From Rhodospirillales bacterium (GTDB taxonomy: Bacteria > Pseudomonadota > Alphaproteobacteria > Micavibrionales > Micavibrionaceae), in the NCBI GenBank assembly GCA_020638295.1, contig JACKIU010000003.1, forward strand, positions 186,001 through 250,000: a stretch of 64,000 nucleotides of DNA. Direction: 5' to 3'. The translations under genes and the position numbers were made by a program. Below are positions 53,301-60,330 of the stretch, in pieces (the stretch's first letter is position 1; each line of letters begins with the position of its first letter). Below the pieces are notes generated by a model, which saw nothing but the letters and a program-made list of their open reading frames with translations, had not been told where the DNA came from and searched no databases.

Positions 53301-55101
53301 CGACAGGATTGAAATTGGTGCCGTCAGCGACCAGAACATGACCGGCGGTGTTGGTGCCCATTGTGATGTCGTCGCCCGATACGGTCAGGTCGCCGCCGAC
53401 GGTTGTATCGTTGGTGACATTTAATGTGTCGGAGATATCGACGGTGCCGTTGACCTCGAGCGTGTCGTTAAAGGCGCTGACATCATAGGTATCGGCAAAG
53501 CCGATGCCGACGCGTTTGTTAGCGGTGGTCAGATCGGCGTGGATGGCGTCGCCGAGATTCATGTAATTTGTGCTGGAGCTGAACCGGGCGACATCGCCGA
53601 GCAGGATGTTTGTGGTGTCGCCGCCATTGTCCAATATTTTTGTGCCGTCAAGCATGTAGGTGTTGGTGGCGTTCACATCGCCGGTGACGTCCAGCTCTTC
53701 GGTTGGGTTGGATGTGCCGACGCCGACTTTGCCGTCATTCTGGACGGTGAAAATGACCGAGGATGAGCTGTCGCGTACGCTGAGGGCGTCTGTGGCGCCG
53801 CCGGTTGCGCCGCCCGTGATGGTGACATCATTGTTAAGCGTCGATGTTCCGGTAACGCCGAGGGTGCTGGAGAGTGTTGTCGCGCCGGTCACGCCGAGCG
53901 TGCTTCCCAAAGCGGTTGCGCCGGTGATTTCTGCGGTCCCGACGACATCAAGCGCGTCATTCGGGTTGTTGAGGCCGATACCGACATTGCCAGTGTCATA
54001 ATAAACATCTGATCCCGTTTTACTCCAGAGGTTGGCTCCGGCGGCCACAGATTCCCAAGCAAAGGAGCCGGGGCTTCCGTCATCTTCGTTGCAAATTTCA
54101 ACAATATCGGGGTTGTTGGCCGTGTTTATACGTAGAAGGTTTTCATTGGCGGCATTACAGGTTGAGAGTACTGCCTGTGTTGGCAGTGTGAGTGATTTTT
54201 CACCCAGTTGGAGCTGCGCGGCGGCGTCTGTCAGATCGAGGACGTCGGTGAATTTACCGCCGCCGGTGACTTCCAGATCTTTGGAGATTTCGGCAATGGT
54301 GGGATCGCCGCTCTTGATGCTCCACAGGCCGCCCGATCCGGCGACGGCCTGATTATAAGTCAGGGGTTCGACGATATCGTCCACGGCACCGCCGGGATCA
54401 TTTAAATAGGTGTTGTGGTCGGAACACGTCGTATCGAAGACGCCGTTCGGTCCGGCGGAAATGACGGCAACGGCATAATTATTTGTATCCGTGTCACCGG
54501 CCAGAATGCCTGCGCTGGTACAAGCACCGGCGCTCCCGCCGCTGGTGGCGGCGTCAATACCGTGGTCCCAGGCGCAATAACCGTACGGATTGCCCCAAGG
54601 GTCGTTTTTAACGGCGCTGACAGTTGCGGGAATAGCTCCACCGCCGGTGAGGCCGATGGCCGCGCCGGGAGCGATTCCTTCGGTGAGGCCGTCGAGGTCG
54701 GTACAGTTATCGCCGCCTGCGGTCGCGCCAGATGTCGCCAGAATGAGGCTGGCGGCGACGCGAGCTTCTGCTTTGGCCTGTTCGCGGCGGTTGACTTCGA
54801 CCATGGTCGACAGGGGGCCGCGCATGGTCGCCATGATCCCGGCGCCGAGCACGCCGACGATGGCGACGGCGCCAAACAGCGTGAAGAACACATTCCCGCG
54901 CTCGTTAATGCGGGATTTTCTGGGCTTTTGGTTGGGGGTGAGATTTTCCGGGTTCTGGCTGGAGGCCTTTGTAGAATGAAGTGCGCCTGCGCCGCGCGCA
55001 CGTGAAAAGCGTGAAAAAATGCGTGTAAAGATATTCGCGTCCACCTGCGTAAGCCCCCAAGCTCCAGAGTTTGCAAAACAACAACAATTTAAGAATCTCA
55101 C
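47398..55101 (-). CDS. giant fibre-like surface protein with pilin-like N-terminus and S74 chaperone domain
   Basis: 2567 codons from GTG 55101; GTG starts nearer 55040 are possible. A basic region leads to RGNVFFTLFGAVAIVGVLGAGIM (about 70-93), a pilin-like membrane segment. Residues 300-1400 and 2080-2400 are tail-fibre-type repeats (GTGDDIYYNSG, GIGTTDPTV, GMIRYNST.GKFEGYQAG). Inside are anchor-type domains (about 1419-1520, 1975-2080), a DUF1566/Lcl domain (about 1540-1700: YDDWFLPSYSEFSSL) and a DUF1554 domain (about 1815-1975). An S74 intramolecular chaperone domain (about 2414-2510: SDKRLKTDLQPL, HLGVIAQEIEEIFPEV) and a coiled coil precede a C-terminal membrane helix (LLLLLGVLLGGLGAVIV) and basic tail. 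Probably an exposed trimeric fibre. Orientation in the envelope is unknown. Confidence 0.88.
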   Translation of the reverse strand: MRFLNCCCFANSGAWGLTQVDANIFTRIFSRFSRARGAGALHSTKASSQNPENLTPNQKPRKSRINERGNVFFTLFGAVAIVGVLGAGIMATMRGPLSTMVEVNRREQAKAEARVAASLILATSGATAGGDNCTDLDGLTEGIAPGAAIGLTGGGAIPATVSAVKNDPWGNPYGYCAWDHGIDAATSGGSAGACTSAGILAGDTDTNNYAVAVISAGPNGVFDTTCSDHNTYLNDPGGAVDDIVEPLTYNQAVAGSGGLWSIKSGDPTIAEISKDLEVTGGGKFTDVLDLTDAAAQLQLGEKSLTLPTQAVLSTCNAANENLLRINTANNPDIVEICNEDDGSPGSFAWESVAAGANLWSKTGSDVYYDTGNVGIGLNNPNDALDVVGTAEITGATALGSTLGVTGATTLSSTLGVTGTSTLNNDVTITGGATGGATDALSVRDSSSSVIFTVQNDGKVGVGTSNPTEELDVTGDVNATNTYMLDGTKILDNGGDTTNILLGDVARFSSSTNYMNLGDAIHADLTTANKRVGIGFADTYDVSAFNDTLEVNGTVDISDTLNVTNDTTVGGDLTVSGDDITMGTNTAGHVLVADGTNFNPVAMSGDVQINGAGATTIQDDAVQENDIDASSFGAGTGSTCLKTDGTSIFTEACSGGGGGDGLGGKGLPDVLANDDDAAGANAVGFGNIAIGSAAATAGYELDVTGETTISGGLAIGSTTLSSGAATLEVDVTGEVGATEYCDADGNNCFTTGEMNQDIAEVLGVGNNAGGATTLINLPGLAIGSTVFSAGAQTLEVDVTGDIGATYYCDADGNNCFTAADIASGGGGLWSVGTGDDIYYNSGTPQVGIGTASPEAILDIAGTGAFITPRGTTGERPGTGINGMIRYNSTTGKFEGYQAGGWTNIITAAAAPDRGIQFNSGGNFTADANFTYTSTGYLGLGTAAPSAMLNVTGNADIDTNLNVDGNISVPTGTLAVGSAGPSTGGEQDLEVDVTGDIGAVNYCDASGNNCFTASDVAGNAAPGNDGEIHFTSGGQTTTDPNFVFTSSGRLGLGTATPGVSLDVAGLIRPGYDAACTATEEGAIRYVSATDTAELCDGTSWLAVNTGTSGLWTAGTGDNIYYNSGTAKVSIGATAASTGGEQDLELDVTGDVGATNYCDADGNNCFTPATIASGALAHGNDNNIQFNSGGRLWSNDTLAFTSAGKLGIGTATPTVGLQIDTTDAILIPRGTTLQRPAGTDGMIRYNSTDGKFEGYQAGSWQDLITTSGGKWVAGTGDDIYYNSGASMVGIGLTDPAVSLDVAGLIRPGYDTTCTATEEGAIRYDSGSNTAELCDGASWLAVNTGVGGKWSDGVESGEIYYTSNTGIGTNDPAVKLDVNGTLRIADGGESCDGTIPGAIRYRSGIGVEYCDGTAWNTIAAAGSGVILSITPLSLTDMDVTGPGSPATGVTRTFTVKNNGSVTSNALTYVLTGDTGNFNVTADTCTGNTLAQNATCTIDVQPQATADGAISAQLTIPHHNVATANLSGTASSFGCYVGQAAFGGIVADCDTYGADKHLIVMESGCDGSTNEPTCSGGNDTVTKQWSTESIALGPLVQDANNGDQNTVNLLNFGRPVGYYPAIEYCANMILNGYDDWFLPSYSEFSSLITPGVALGDLTGFPSYYWTSYEASNGDARKIIPSSGVASSSTKATGYYVRCARKEGVALPAAQSDTTPNAITFATKFAASAGATVASDTKTVTGITQNTAISITGDAGAEYSINGGAYTAAAGTLSWGDTVAIHLTSPAAGTRAQADLTIGSSTFYYSVITEGDCGGSCAGVDKRVFATSTTYTHGTSFGGVAGADTQCQTRADTAGIGGTWKAIISATGTSLQAINRMDYNWDRLVNMNGDVLATSPSGLWDGAIDNPVGYDETGSATTGYVWTGTLSNGVMGSNCTDWTNYVGIIGDSRGNVTIASSGWIGIAGGSIICQNANYRLYCQEVTAPTVTLTATPNSAASMNVIGPGPTGTEVTFTIENTGSGTSAALGYSLSNALNFTVTTDTCSGNTLAPAATCTMGVTPTASADGDYNGTLTVQDSTNNVSVAIGMSGQSTGFGDTASIWKPGTGDDIYYNSGTPMVGIGTTDPTVGLQIDTTDAILIPRGTTGERPTGTDGMIRYNSTDGKFEGYQAGSWQDLITTSGGKWVAGTGDNIYYNSGTAKVSIGATAASTGGEQDLELDVTGDVGATNYCDADGNNCFTPATIASGALAHGNDNNIQFNSGGRLWSNDTLAFTSAGKLGIGTATPTVGLQIDTTDAILIPRGTTLQRPAGTDGMIRYNSTDGKFEGYQAGSWQDLITTSGGKWVAGTGDDIYYNSGASMVGIGTTDPTVGLQIDTTDAILIPRGTTGERPGTGVDGMIRYNSTTPGFEVREAGAWVAMGAAVSDKRLKTDLQPLNGQDILERISRVNTYSYLRKDGEQDRRHLGVIAQEIEEIFPEVVSRTSSEEEIKSVDYRMLTAPLIEAVKTLKDENKTLRAELETIKTQEHAALEDLRRDVAGLKAHTGYGTSKAEISLLLLLGVLLGGLGAVIVTHRRKA
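48038..48561. repeat. internal 524-bp repeat of the giant gene, copy 1
   Basis: By eye identical to 51239-51762 at an offset of 3201 bases. Encodes about 175 residues (about 2180-2354), including NNIQFNSGGRLWSNDTLAF. The identity at third positions shows recent duplication or gene conversion. Confidence 0.8.
51239..51762. repeat. internal 524-bp repeat of the giant gene, copy 2
   Basis: Partner of 48038-48561, encoding about residues 1113-1287. Shorter related units (about 110 bp around TSGGKWVAGTGD) also recur at 48080, 48570 and 51290. Confidence 0.8.
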
Positions 55102-55287
55102 CTATCAGTATGGATAAGAAACCTTACTAAATCCTTATCATTTTTGAAAAATCGGAATTCAGGTCTGTGGATATGCATAAATTATTCCATAATGAAACGT
55201 ACGAAGGTGGGGTGTACGTGTATTATGGGTTTTTGTAATTTTTATAATGTCTTAAGATTCGCGAATCGGTGGGTGATTCTTCTCATT

Positions 55288-56652
55288 TTACGCCTTGAGA
55301 AGGCCGAATCGGTCAAGTGTTTTGTTCTGGCGGGTGGTTAAAGCGTCAAGGTCGAAATCGGCAATTAATTCATTAAATACGCGGTACCAATTGATCTGGG
55401 CGTTGAGATGGATAAACACCGAGCCGAGGCCCAGTGCGGCGCGGTCCATAAAGACAAATTCGCGCGGGATGGTAATGCCACCACGCGCTTTGCCAAGTTC
55501 GCGCAGTTTTTTATGGACCTTTTCTGCCGTATCGCGGCCATAGACGGCGCCGTTGGCATGGCCGATTGCGCGGACTTTATCGTCCATGATCGGGCCGTAG
55601 AGGAATTCGGCCCAGATATTGAGGGTTTCGACCTGATCTTTGCTGAGGTCTTTAAAGCCCCAGGTCTCGTAAGCGTGCACGGCTAACGCAGTGTCTTTAT
55701 TCATTAATGCGTTGTAGAGGTCGATGACGCCGCCGACAAATTCAGGCGGGAAAACACGCACACAGCCGAAATCAAGCAAATTGAGGCTGTCGTCGTCGCG
55801 CACGGAATAATTGCCGAGATGCGGGTCGCCGTGGATGGTGCCGTAATAATAAAGCGGCACATACCAGGCGCGGAACATGTTCATGGCGATACGGTTGCGT
55901 TGTTCCTGCGGAGCGTCTTTGTAGGTGAGGATTTTGTTGCCGTCCATCCAACTGGTGGTCAGCAGGCGGTCGGTGGACAGATCATCGTAGACATGCGGGA
56001 TGTGGACGCCGGGTTCATCCTTCAACATGTATTCATAGAGTTTGCAGTGCCGAGCTTCGCGGGCGTAGTCGAGTTCTTCGCGCAGTCGCTCGGCTAATTC
56101 GGCATGAATTTGGCTGGTCTGGATCGCTTTGTCGTAGCGTTCATAGATACCGAAAATGATTTTGAGCTGGTTTAAATCCGTGTCTATCGCGCTTTGCATA
56201 TCTGGATATTGTAATTTAATTGCAATAGCTTGGCCGTTTTTAGCCAATCCTTTGTGGACCTGCCCAAGGCTGGCGGCGGCGGCGGCTTCCCGTTCGAAGT
56301 TTTCAAACAGGCTTTCCCAATTCGGGCCGAGTTCGGTTTTCATGCGGCGGCGGACAAACGGCCATCCCATCGGTGGGGCATCGGACTGGAGCTGTTGGAA
56401 GGCGTTGGCATATTCGGGCGGCAGCGCTTCGGGGATGGTGGCGAGAATTTGGCCAACTTTCATCAACGGTCCTTTAAGATTGCCCAGCGCCATCATCAGG
56501 GCTTGTGCGTGTTCATCGCGCTCGATCTTGATTCCGAGGAATTTTTCACCGGCGAGTTTGGCGGCCAGCCCGGCCATGGTGCCGGAAACTTTGCCATAGC
56601 GGCTGAGCTTGGTGCCGATCGTATTTTCTTTGATATTATCTGCGTTTGTCAT
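55288..56652 (-). CDS. ABC1/UbiB-family atypical kinase
   Basis: About 454 residues from ATG 56652 (other in-frame ATGs at 56658 and 56700). UbiB/COQ8 signatures: KVGQILATIPEALPPEYA (the KxGQ motif), the catalytic loop IHGDPHLGN and the metal-binding LLDFGCV. Supports ubiquinone synthesis by an ATPase function in the inner membrane region. No C-terminal membrane helices are seen, unlike classical UbiB, so it may be the AarF/ADCK branch. It is divergent from a COQ9 gene, which supports a quinone role. Confidence 0.88.
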   Translation of the reverse strand: MTNADNIKENTIGTKLSRYGKVSGTMAGLAAKLAGEKFLGIKIERDEHAQALMMALGNLKGPLMKVGQILATIPEALPPEYANAFQQLQSDAPPMGWPFVRRRMKTELGPNWESLFENFEREAAAAASLGQVHKGLAKNGQAIAIKLQYPDMQSAIDTDLNQLKIIFGIYERYDKAIQTSQIHAELAERLREELDYAREARHCKLYEYMLKDEPGVHIPHVYDDLSTDRLLTTSWMDGNKILTYKDAPQEQRNRIAMNMFRAWYVPLYYYGTIHGDPHLGNYSVRDDDSLNLLDFGCVRVFPPEFVGGVIDLYNALMNKDTALAVHAYETWGFKDLSKDQVETLNIWAEFLYGPIMDDKVRAIGHANGAVYGRDTAEKVHKKLRELGKARGGITIPREFVFMDRAALGLGSVFIHLNAQINWYRVFNELIADFDLDALTTRQNKTLDRFGLLKA

Positions 56653-56709
56653 GCGCATAACATGGCGGTTTTGGTTGGAATGTCTACTTAAAAATGACAT
56701 GATCGGCGC

Positions 56710-57309
56710 ATGAATAAAAATGACAGCGTTGAGATCAGGGATCAGATTTTGCGTCAGGTTTTGCCGGATGTCGCCTTTGATGGCTGGAACTGGTCGGCGG
56801 TCGAACTGGCGGCCCGGCAAGCGGGTTATGATGCGGGTGTGGCTTCTCAAGTTTTTCCCGGAAAAATGAAAGATGTGCTGGATGGGTTTGCCGATCTGGC
56901 GGATCGAGAGATGCTTCAGGCGCTTGAAGGCGTTGATCCAAATGATTTGCGTATTCGCGAGCGGGTGCGTACGGCGCTTATGGCCCGGTTTGAGTGGTTA
57001 TTGCCGCACCGGGAGGCGTTGCGTTTGAGCTCTCAATTCTGGCTGGCGCCAACGCGCAAGCCGCGGGCGGTGAAAATTGTCTGGCGCAGCGCTGATCGGA
57101 TCTGGGACTGGGCGGGGGATACGGCTAAAGATTATAACCGCTATACCAAGCGCGGATTGTTGTCGGGTATACTTGTTTCGACGATGCTGGTGTTTTTGAA
57201 TGATGAATCAGAAACGCTGGACAACACTAAAGCCTTTCTAGACAGGCGGATTGAAAATGTGATGCAATTGGGTAAGGTTCTTCATTCTTGTAAAAGGGCG
57301 TCATCATGA
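56710..57309 (+). CDS. COQ9-family ubiquinone biosynthesis protein
   Basis: 199 residues. The TetR-like start (ILRQVLPDVAFDGWNWSAVELAARQAG) and the lipid-binding C-terminal half (WRSADRIWDWAGDTAKDYNRYTKR) are typical of COQ9, which presents quinone intermediates to hydroxylases. It is divergent from the UbiB-like kinase with about 55 bases between them. The ATGA overlap with the next gene suggests cotranscription. Confidence 0.9.
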   Translation: MNKNDSVEIRDQILRQVLPDVAFDGWNWSAVELAARQAGYDAGVASQVFPGKMKDVLDGFADLADREMLQALEGVDPNDLRIRERVRTALMARFEWLLPHREALRLSSQFWLAPTRKPRAVKIVWRSADRIWDWAGDTAKDYNRYTKRGLLSGILVSTMLVFLNDESETLDNTKAFLDRRIENVMQLGKVLHSCKRASS

Positions 57310-57980
57310 ATCGTTTTGTTGTTTTGTTGGTGATTTTTTGTGGTGTGTTTTTGACGTTCCAGACCGCACAGGCCGGTTGGGTTGAGTTTTTCTTCCCATC
57401 TTTGCGCGATACGAGCGATGATCCTTCTCAGACTTTAACCGCACCGTTTGCAGACGGTGTAGGGGCTGAGGCGTCATCCAAGGAGGGCGTGGATAATCAA
57501 GGTGCCGAGCGAAGTATTGTGAACATAGTTCCTTTGAGTCAGCCACATAGAACGGTTGGGATGGTTTCTAACTGGGTGGTGGAGGCCGTATCTAATGCTT
57601 TGAGTTTTCAGAATGATGATTTCAAAGTGGATATGCAAAAAACTCAGGTTTATTTTGATCCAGGCGGTTGGGGTGAGTTTCAAAAATTTTTGCAAGAGAA
57701 TAAAATTCTCGATGTGTTGAAGTCTTCGCAATACAAGGTTCACAGCTATGTGAGTGAGACGCCGCTTTTGTTGAATGAGGGAGCGGTGAGCGGTCGGTAT
57801 CGCTGGTTGTTTCAGGTTCCTGTAACGATTAGCTACATGAAAAGCGGCATGAAGGATTATAAAGGCGTGACACCAACAAATCAGAGTTTTTTGTTGCGTG
57901 TGCAGGTCGGACGTACAGAAGACGTCAAGAACGACCTTGGCATTCAGGTTGAACGCTGGAGCGGTAAGGCAACCAAATAG
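57306..57980 (+). CDS. DotI/IcmL-like protein
   Basis: 224 residues with an N-terminal signal or membrane segment (FVVLLVIFCGVFLTFQTAQA). The rest resembles the periplasmic domain of DotI/IcmL from type IVB secretion systems: NWVVEAVSNALSFQNDDF, YFDPGGWGEFQKFLQENKIL, and LLNEGAVSGRYRWLFQVPVTISY. No other dot/icm gene lies here; such stand-alone IcmL homologues are known outside secretion loci. It overlaps the COQ9 gene by four bases. A role in secretion cannot be claimed from one gene. Confidence 0.72.
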   Translation: MNRFVVLLVIFCGVFLTFQTAQAGWVEFFFPSLRDTSDDPSQTLTAPFADGVGAEASSKEGVDNQGAERSIVNIVPLSQPHRTVGMVSNWVVEAVSNALSFQNDDFKVDMQKTQVYFDPGGWGEFQKFLQENKILDVLKSSQYKVHSYVSETPLLLNEGAVSGRYRWLFQVPVTISYMKSGMKDYKGVTPTNQSFLLRVQVGRTEDVKNDLGIQVERWSGKATK

Positions 57981-58027
57981 GTTCTAGGAATAGCGTTTTA
58001 GCACGTTAAAGTTTTTTAGAATTAAGC

Positions 58028-58055
58028 TTCACAGTTTCACTTTGGACGCTACAAT
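58028..58055 (+). promoter_or_regulatory. promoter of gapR
   Basis: TTCACA, 16 bases, TACAAT, about 50 bases before ATG 58106. Confidence 0.5.
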
Positions 58056-58105
58056 TGGGCGATCCGAATCATTTTAATTTTGTTTTTCCAAGGAGAGTCC
58101 CGAAG

Positions 58106-58438
58106 ATGTCCGATGCTGCCATTGATTATGAAGTTGCCGAAACTGATGAAACCGAAACACAAGGTGGCGGCGCGGCTTCTGGTGGCAGTGAAGCTCAGGA
58201 TGTAGGCGGTGTCGCCGGTCAGCGCCTGCGGGCCTTTATTGAACGCATTGAGCGTCTGGAAGAAGAAAAAGCGGCTTTGGCCGAGGATATCAAAGAGGTT
58301 TATGCCGAGGCGAAGGGCGTCGGATTTGATGCCAAAACGATGCGCAAGATTGTGTCATTGCGCAAGATGGATGTTGAAAAGCGCCGCGAGTCTGAAGAGT
58401 TACTCGATTTGTATAAAACCGCGATTGGTATGGTTTAA
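58106..58438 (+). CDS. gapR: GapR, DUF2312 nucleoid-associated protein
   Basis: 110 residues from ATG 58106, which has AAGGAGAG upstream. The C-terminal 75 residues (RLRAFIERIERLEEEKAALA, EVYAEAKGVGFDAKTMRKI, LDLYKTAIGM) are the DUF2312 domain, which in Caulobacter grips overtwisted DNA ahead of replication forks and helps topoisomerases. The Gly/Ala/Glu-rich N-terminus (about 1-33) is variable in the family. The domain matches very well. Confidence 0.93.
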   Translation: MSDAAIDYEVAETDETETQGGGAASGGSEAQDVGGVAGQRLRAFIERIERLEEEKAALAEDIKEVYAEAKGVGFDAKTMRKIVSLRKMDVEKRRESEELLDLYKTAIGMV

Positions 58439-58464
58439 TCCTGATATCGTGAGGATAAGAGCCG

Positions 58465-60327
58465 ATGGATGGTGAGGCGAAACATTCTTTGTGGCTCTTT
58501 TTTCTCACCGTTCCGCTTGTTTTGGGCAGTTTTGCTGCGGGGATGTTTTTCCGCGGCACTGATAATATCCTGATCCTTCCCCATATTGCCTGTATGATCG
58601 GTTTTGCTGTCATCGCGTTTTATCGTAGTCCGGGGCAGGGCTGGGCTTTGCCGCGCGGACCTGTGATTTTGGCGATATTGGCGTATTGGCTTTATGTCGT
58701 ACTCAGTATTAGCTGGTCGACGAATCCCTATAACAGCACGTTATTCGCGATTATATTTTCGGTTTTGCCGTTTATGTTTTTTGCTTTGGTGATGGCGCCG
58801 GAGCCGTATAAGTGGCTGCAGGTGCATATGGGGGCTTTGGCCGTCGGGATTGCGGCGGTTTCGGTCTGGGCCGGTGTGCAGTTTTTTGTGCTTGAGCCCG
58901 GTCGGCGCGTGCATCATCCGATGCTGAATCCGAATAATCTGGCGGTGGTGTTTAACATGGCGATGTTTCCGGCGCTGGCCTTGTATTTGTGCGCACGCGA
59001 GCGGCTGTACATGATTGTCGGTTTTGTGCTGTCGGCGCTGTTTCTGTTTGCCATGCTGACCACGCAGAGCCGGGGGGGGCTGATTGCTTTTCTGATTGTG
59101 CTGGTACCGTTTTTGATTTTTATACGCGGGCAGGCGGGGATGAACTGGCGGCGGCTTTTGGTGCTGGTTGTCATGTGTGTATCGCTTTTTGCGATCGTGC
59201 ATAATTTTAGCACAAAATCTTTTGGTGGTTCGGTGATGGAGGTCGTTGCCCCGCAATCTGGAGTGGCGTCAAAAACGGTTACGGAGCGCCAGTTGATCTG
59301 GGCATCGACATGGGATTTGATTCAGGATCATTTTTGGGGCGGGACGGGCCTTGGCACGTTTACCTATTACTACCCGCGTTATCGGCATTCGAAAGATTAC
59401 AGCGATGGATATTTCGCCCATATGGACCCGTTGCAATTCTGGGCCGAGATGGGGGTGTTGGCGCCGATCCTGTTTTATCTGATTTTGGTTTTGGTTTTGA
59501 TCCGAACGATCCGCGCGACGCGCGCCTCTACGCCTTGTTCGCCGGAGCGCGCATGGATGTATGCGTGTTTTTGCGGGTTGTTGGCTTTGACCGGGCATGC
59601 GCATATCAGCTTTCACCTTTACATGCCGATTAATTTGTTCTTGGCGGCGTTTTTGCTGGCAGGGTGGTTTATTGCGAGCGAGTTTGCGCTGAATTGTCCG
59701 CGTTCAGAGCTGTTGCCGGTTCATGAGGGCAAAAAAACATTGCTCTATGCGGCGATGCTCGTCTTTGTTCTGGCGCCTTTGGGATGGATGGTCACAGCCA
59801 CCGCCGGTGTGCATTATCTCAATCAGGTTGAGCGTTTTATGCAGGCCGGGAAAGTGGATGAAGCAAGCCGCGCGTTGGAGCAGGCAAGGCGGTTTGCGCG
59901 TACGAATTACTCATCGCTGTATGATGTGGAGGCGAAGTACCGGCTGCATCTGTTGAATACACGCCGCGGGCAAATGTCACCGGATGAGCGGCGCAGGATT
60001 TATGAAGAGGCGCAGAGCAATATTGATCAAGCGATCACGCTGAATCCGGGGTTTGTGAATTTGCTCAATCGTAAGGCGTTGATCTATTTTGCTGGCATTC
60101 CGGATCTTGAACCGCAGGGACGGGAGAAAGCCCAGGAGTTACTGGAAAAGGCCCTAGCGGGCAACCCCATTTTGCTCGATGCACGGATAGGGTTGGCGCA
60201 TGTTCATTACATGAATGGTGATAAGAAAAAAGCACTGGCGGTGATGCAGGACCTATATAATTATCCGGTGCCCAAGACATTCACGGCCGAGCAATATCAG
60301 GCGATTGTGAAGAAATTTAAAGAATAA
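58465..60327 (+). CDS. O-antigen-ligase-like membrane protein with TPR-like C-terminus
   Basis: 620 residues, paralogue of 37715-39682. About twelve membrane helices (first SLWLFFLTVPLVLGSFAAG), the polymerase/ligase core with MLNPNNLAVVF, TTQSRGGLIAF and WASTWDLIQDHFWGGTGLGT, and a soluble C-terminal third with TPR-like helices (YLNQVERFMQAGKVDEASRAL; AQELLEKALAGNPILLDARI). Two such genes in 23 kb point to surface glycan ligation or polymerisation. 26 bases behind gapR. Confidence 0.83.
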   Translation: MDGEAKHSLWLFFLTVPLVLGSFAAGMFFRGTDNILILPHIACMIGFAVIAFYRSPGQGWALPRGPVILAILAYWLYVVLSISWSTNPYNSTLFAIIFSVLPFMFFALVMAPEPYKWLQVHMGALAVGIAAVSVWAGVQFFVLEPGRRVHHPMLNPNNLAVVFNMAMFPALALYLCARERLYMIVGFVLSALFLFAMLTTQSRGGLIAFLIVLVPFLIFIRGQAGMNWRRLLVLVVMCVSLFAIVHNFSTKSFGGSVMEVVAPQSGVASKTVTERQLIWASTWDLIQDHFWGGTGLGTFTYYYPRYRHSKDYSDGYFAHMDPLQFWAEMGVLAPILFYLILVLVLIRTIRATRASTPCSPERAWMYACFCGLLALTGHAHISFHLYMPINLFLAAFLLAGWFIASEFALNCPRSELLPVHEGKKTLLYAAMLVFVLAPLGWMVTATAGVHYLNQVERFMQAGKVDEASRALEQARRFARTNYSSLYDVEAKYRLHLLNTRRGQMSPDERRRIYEEAQSNIDQAITLNPGFVNLLNRKALIYFAGIPDLEPQGREKAQELLEKALAGNPILLDARIGLAHVHYMNGDKKKALAVMQDLYNYPVPKTFTAEQYQAIVKKFKE

Positions 60328-60330
60328 TCA

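Noticed and set aside
47400..55000. Regular repeats that might suggest a CRISPR array
   Set aside because: Units are of variable length (about 100-520 bp), in frame and translated as fibre repeats; there are no short constant repeats with unique spacers and no cas genes.
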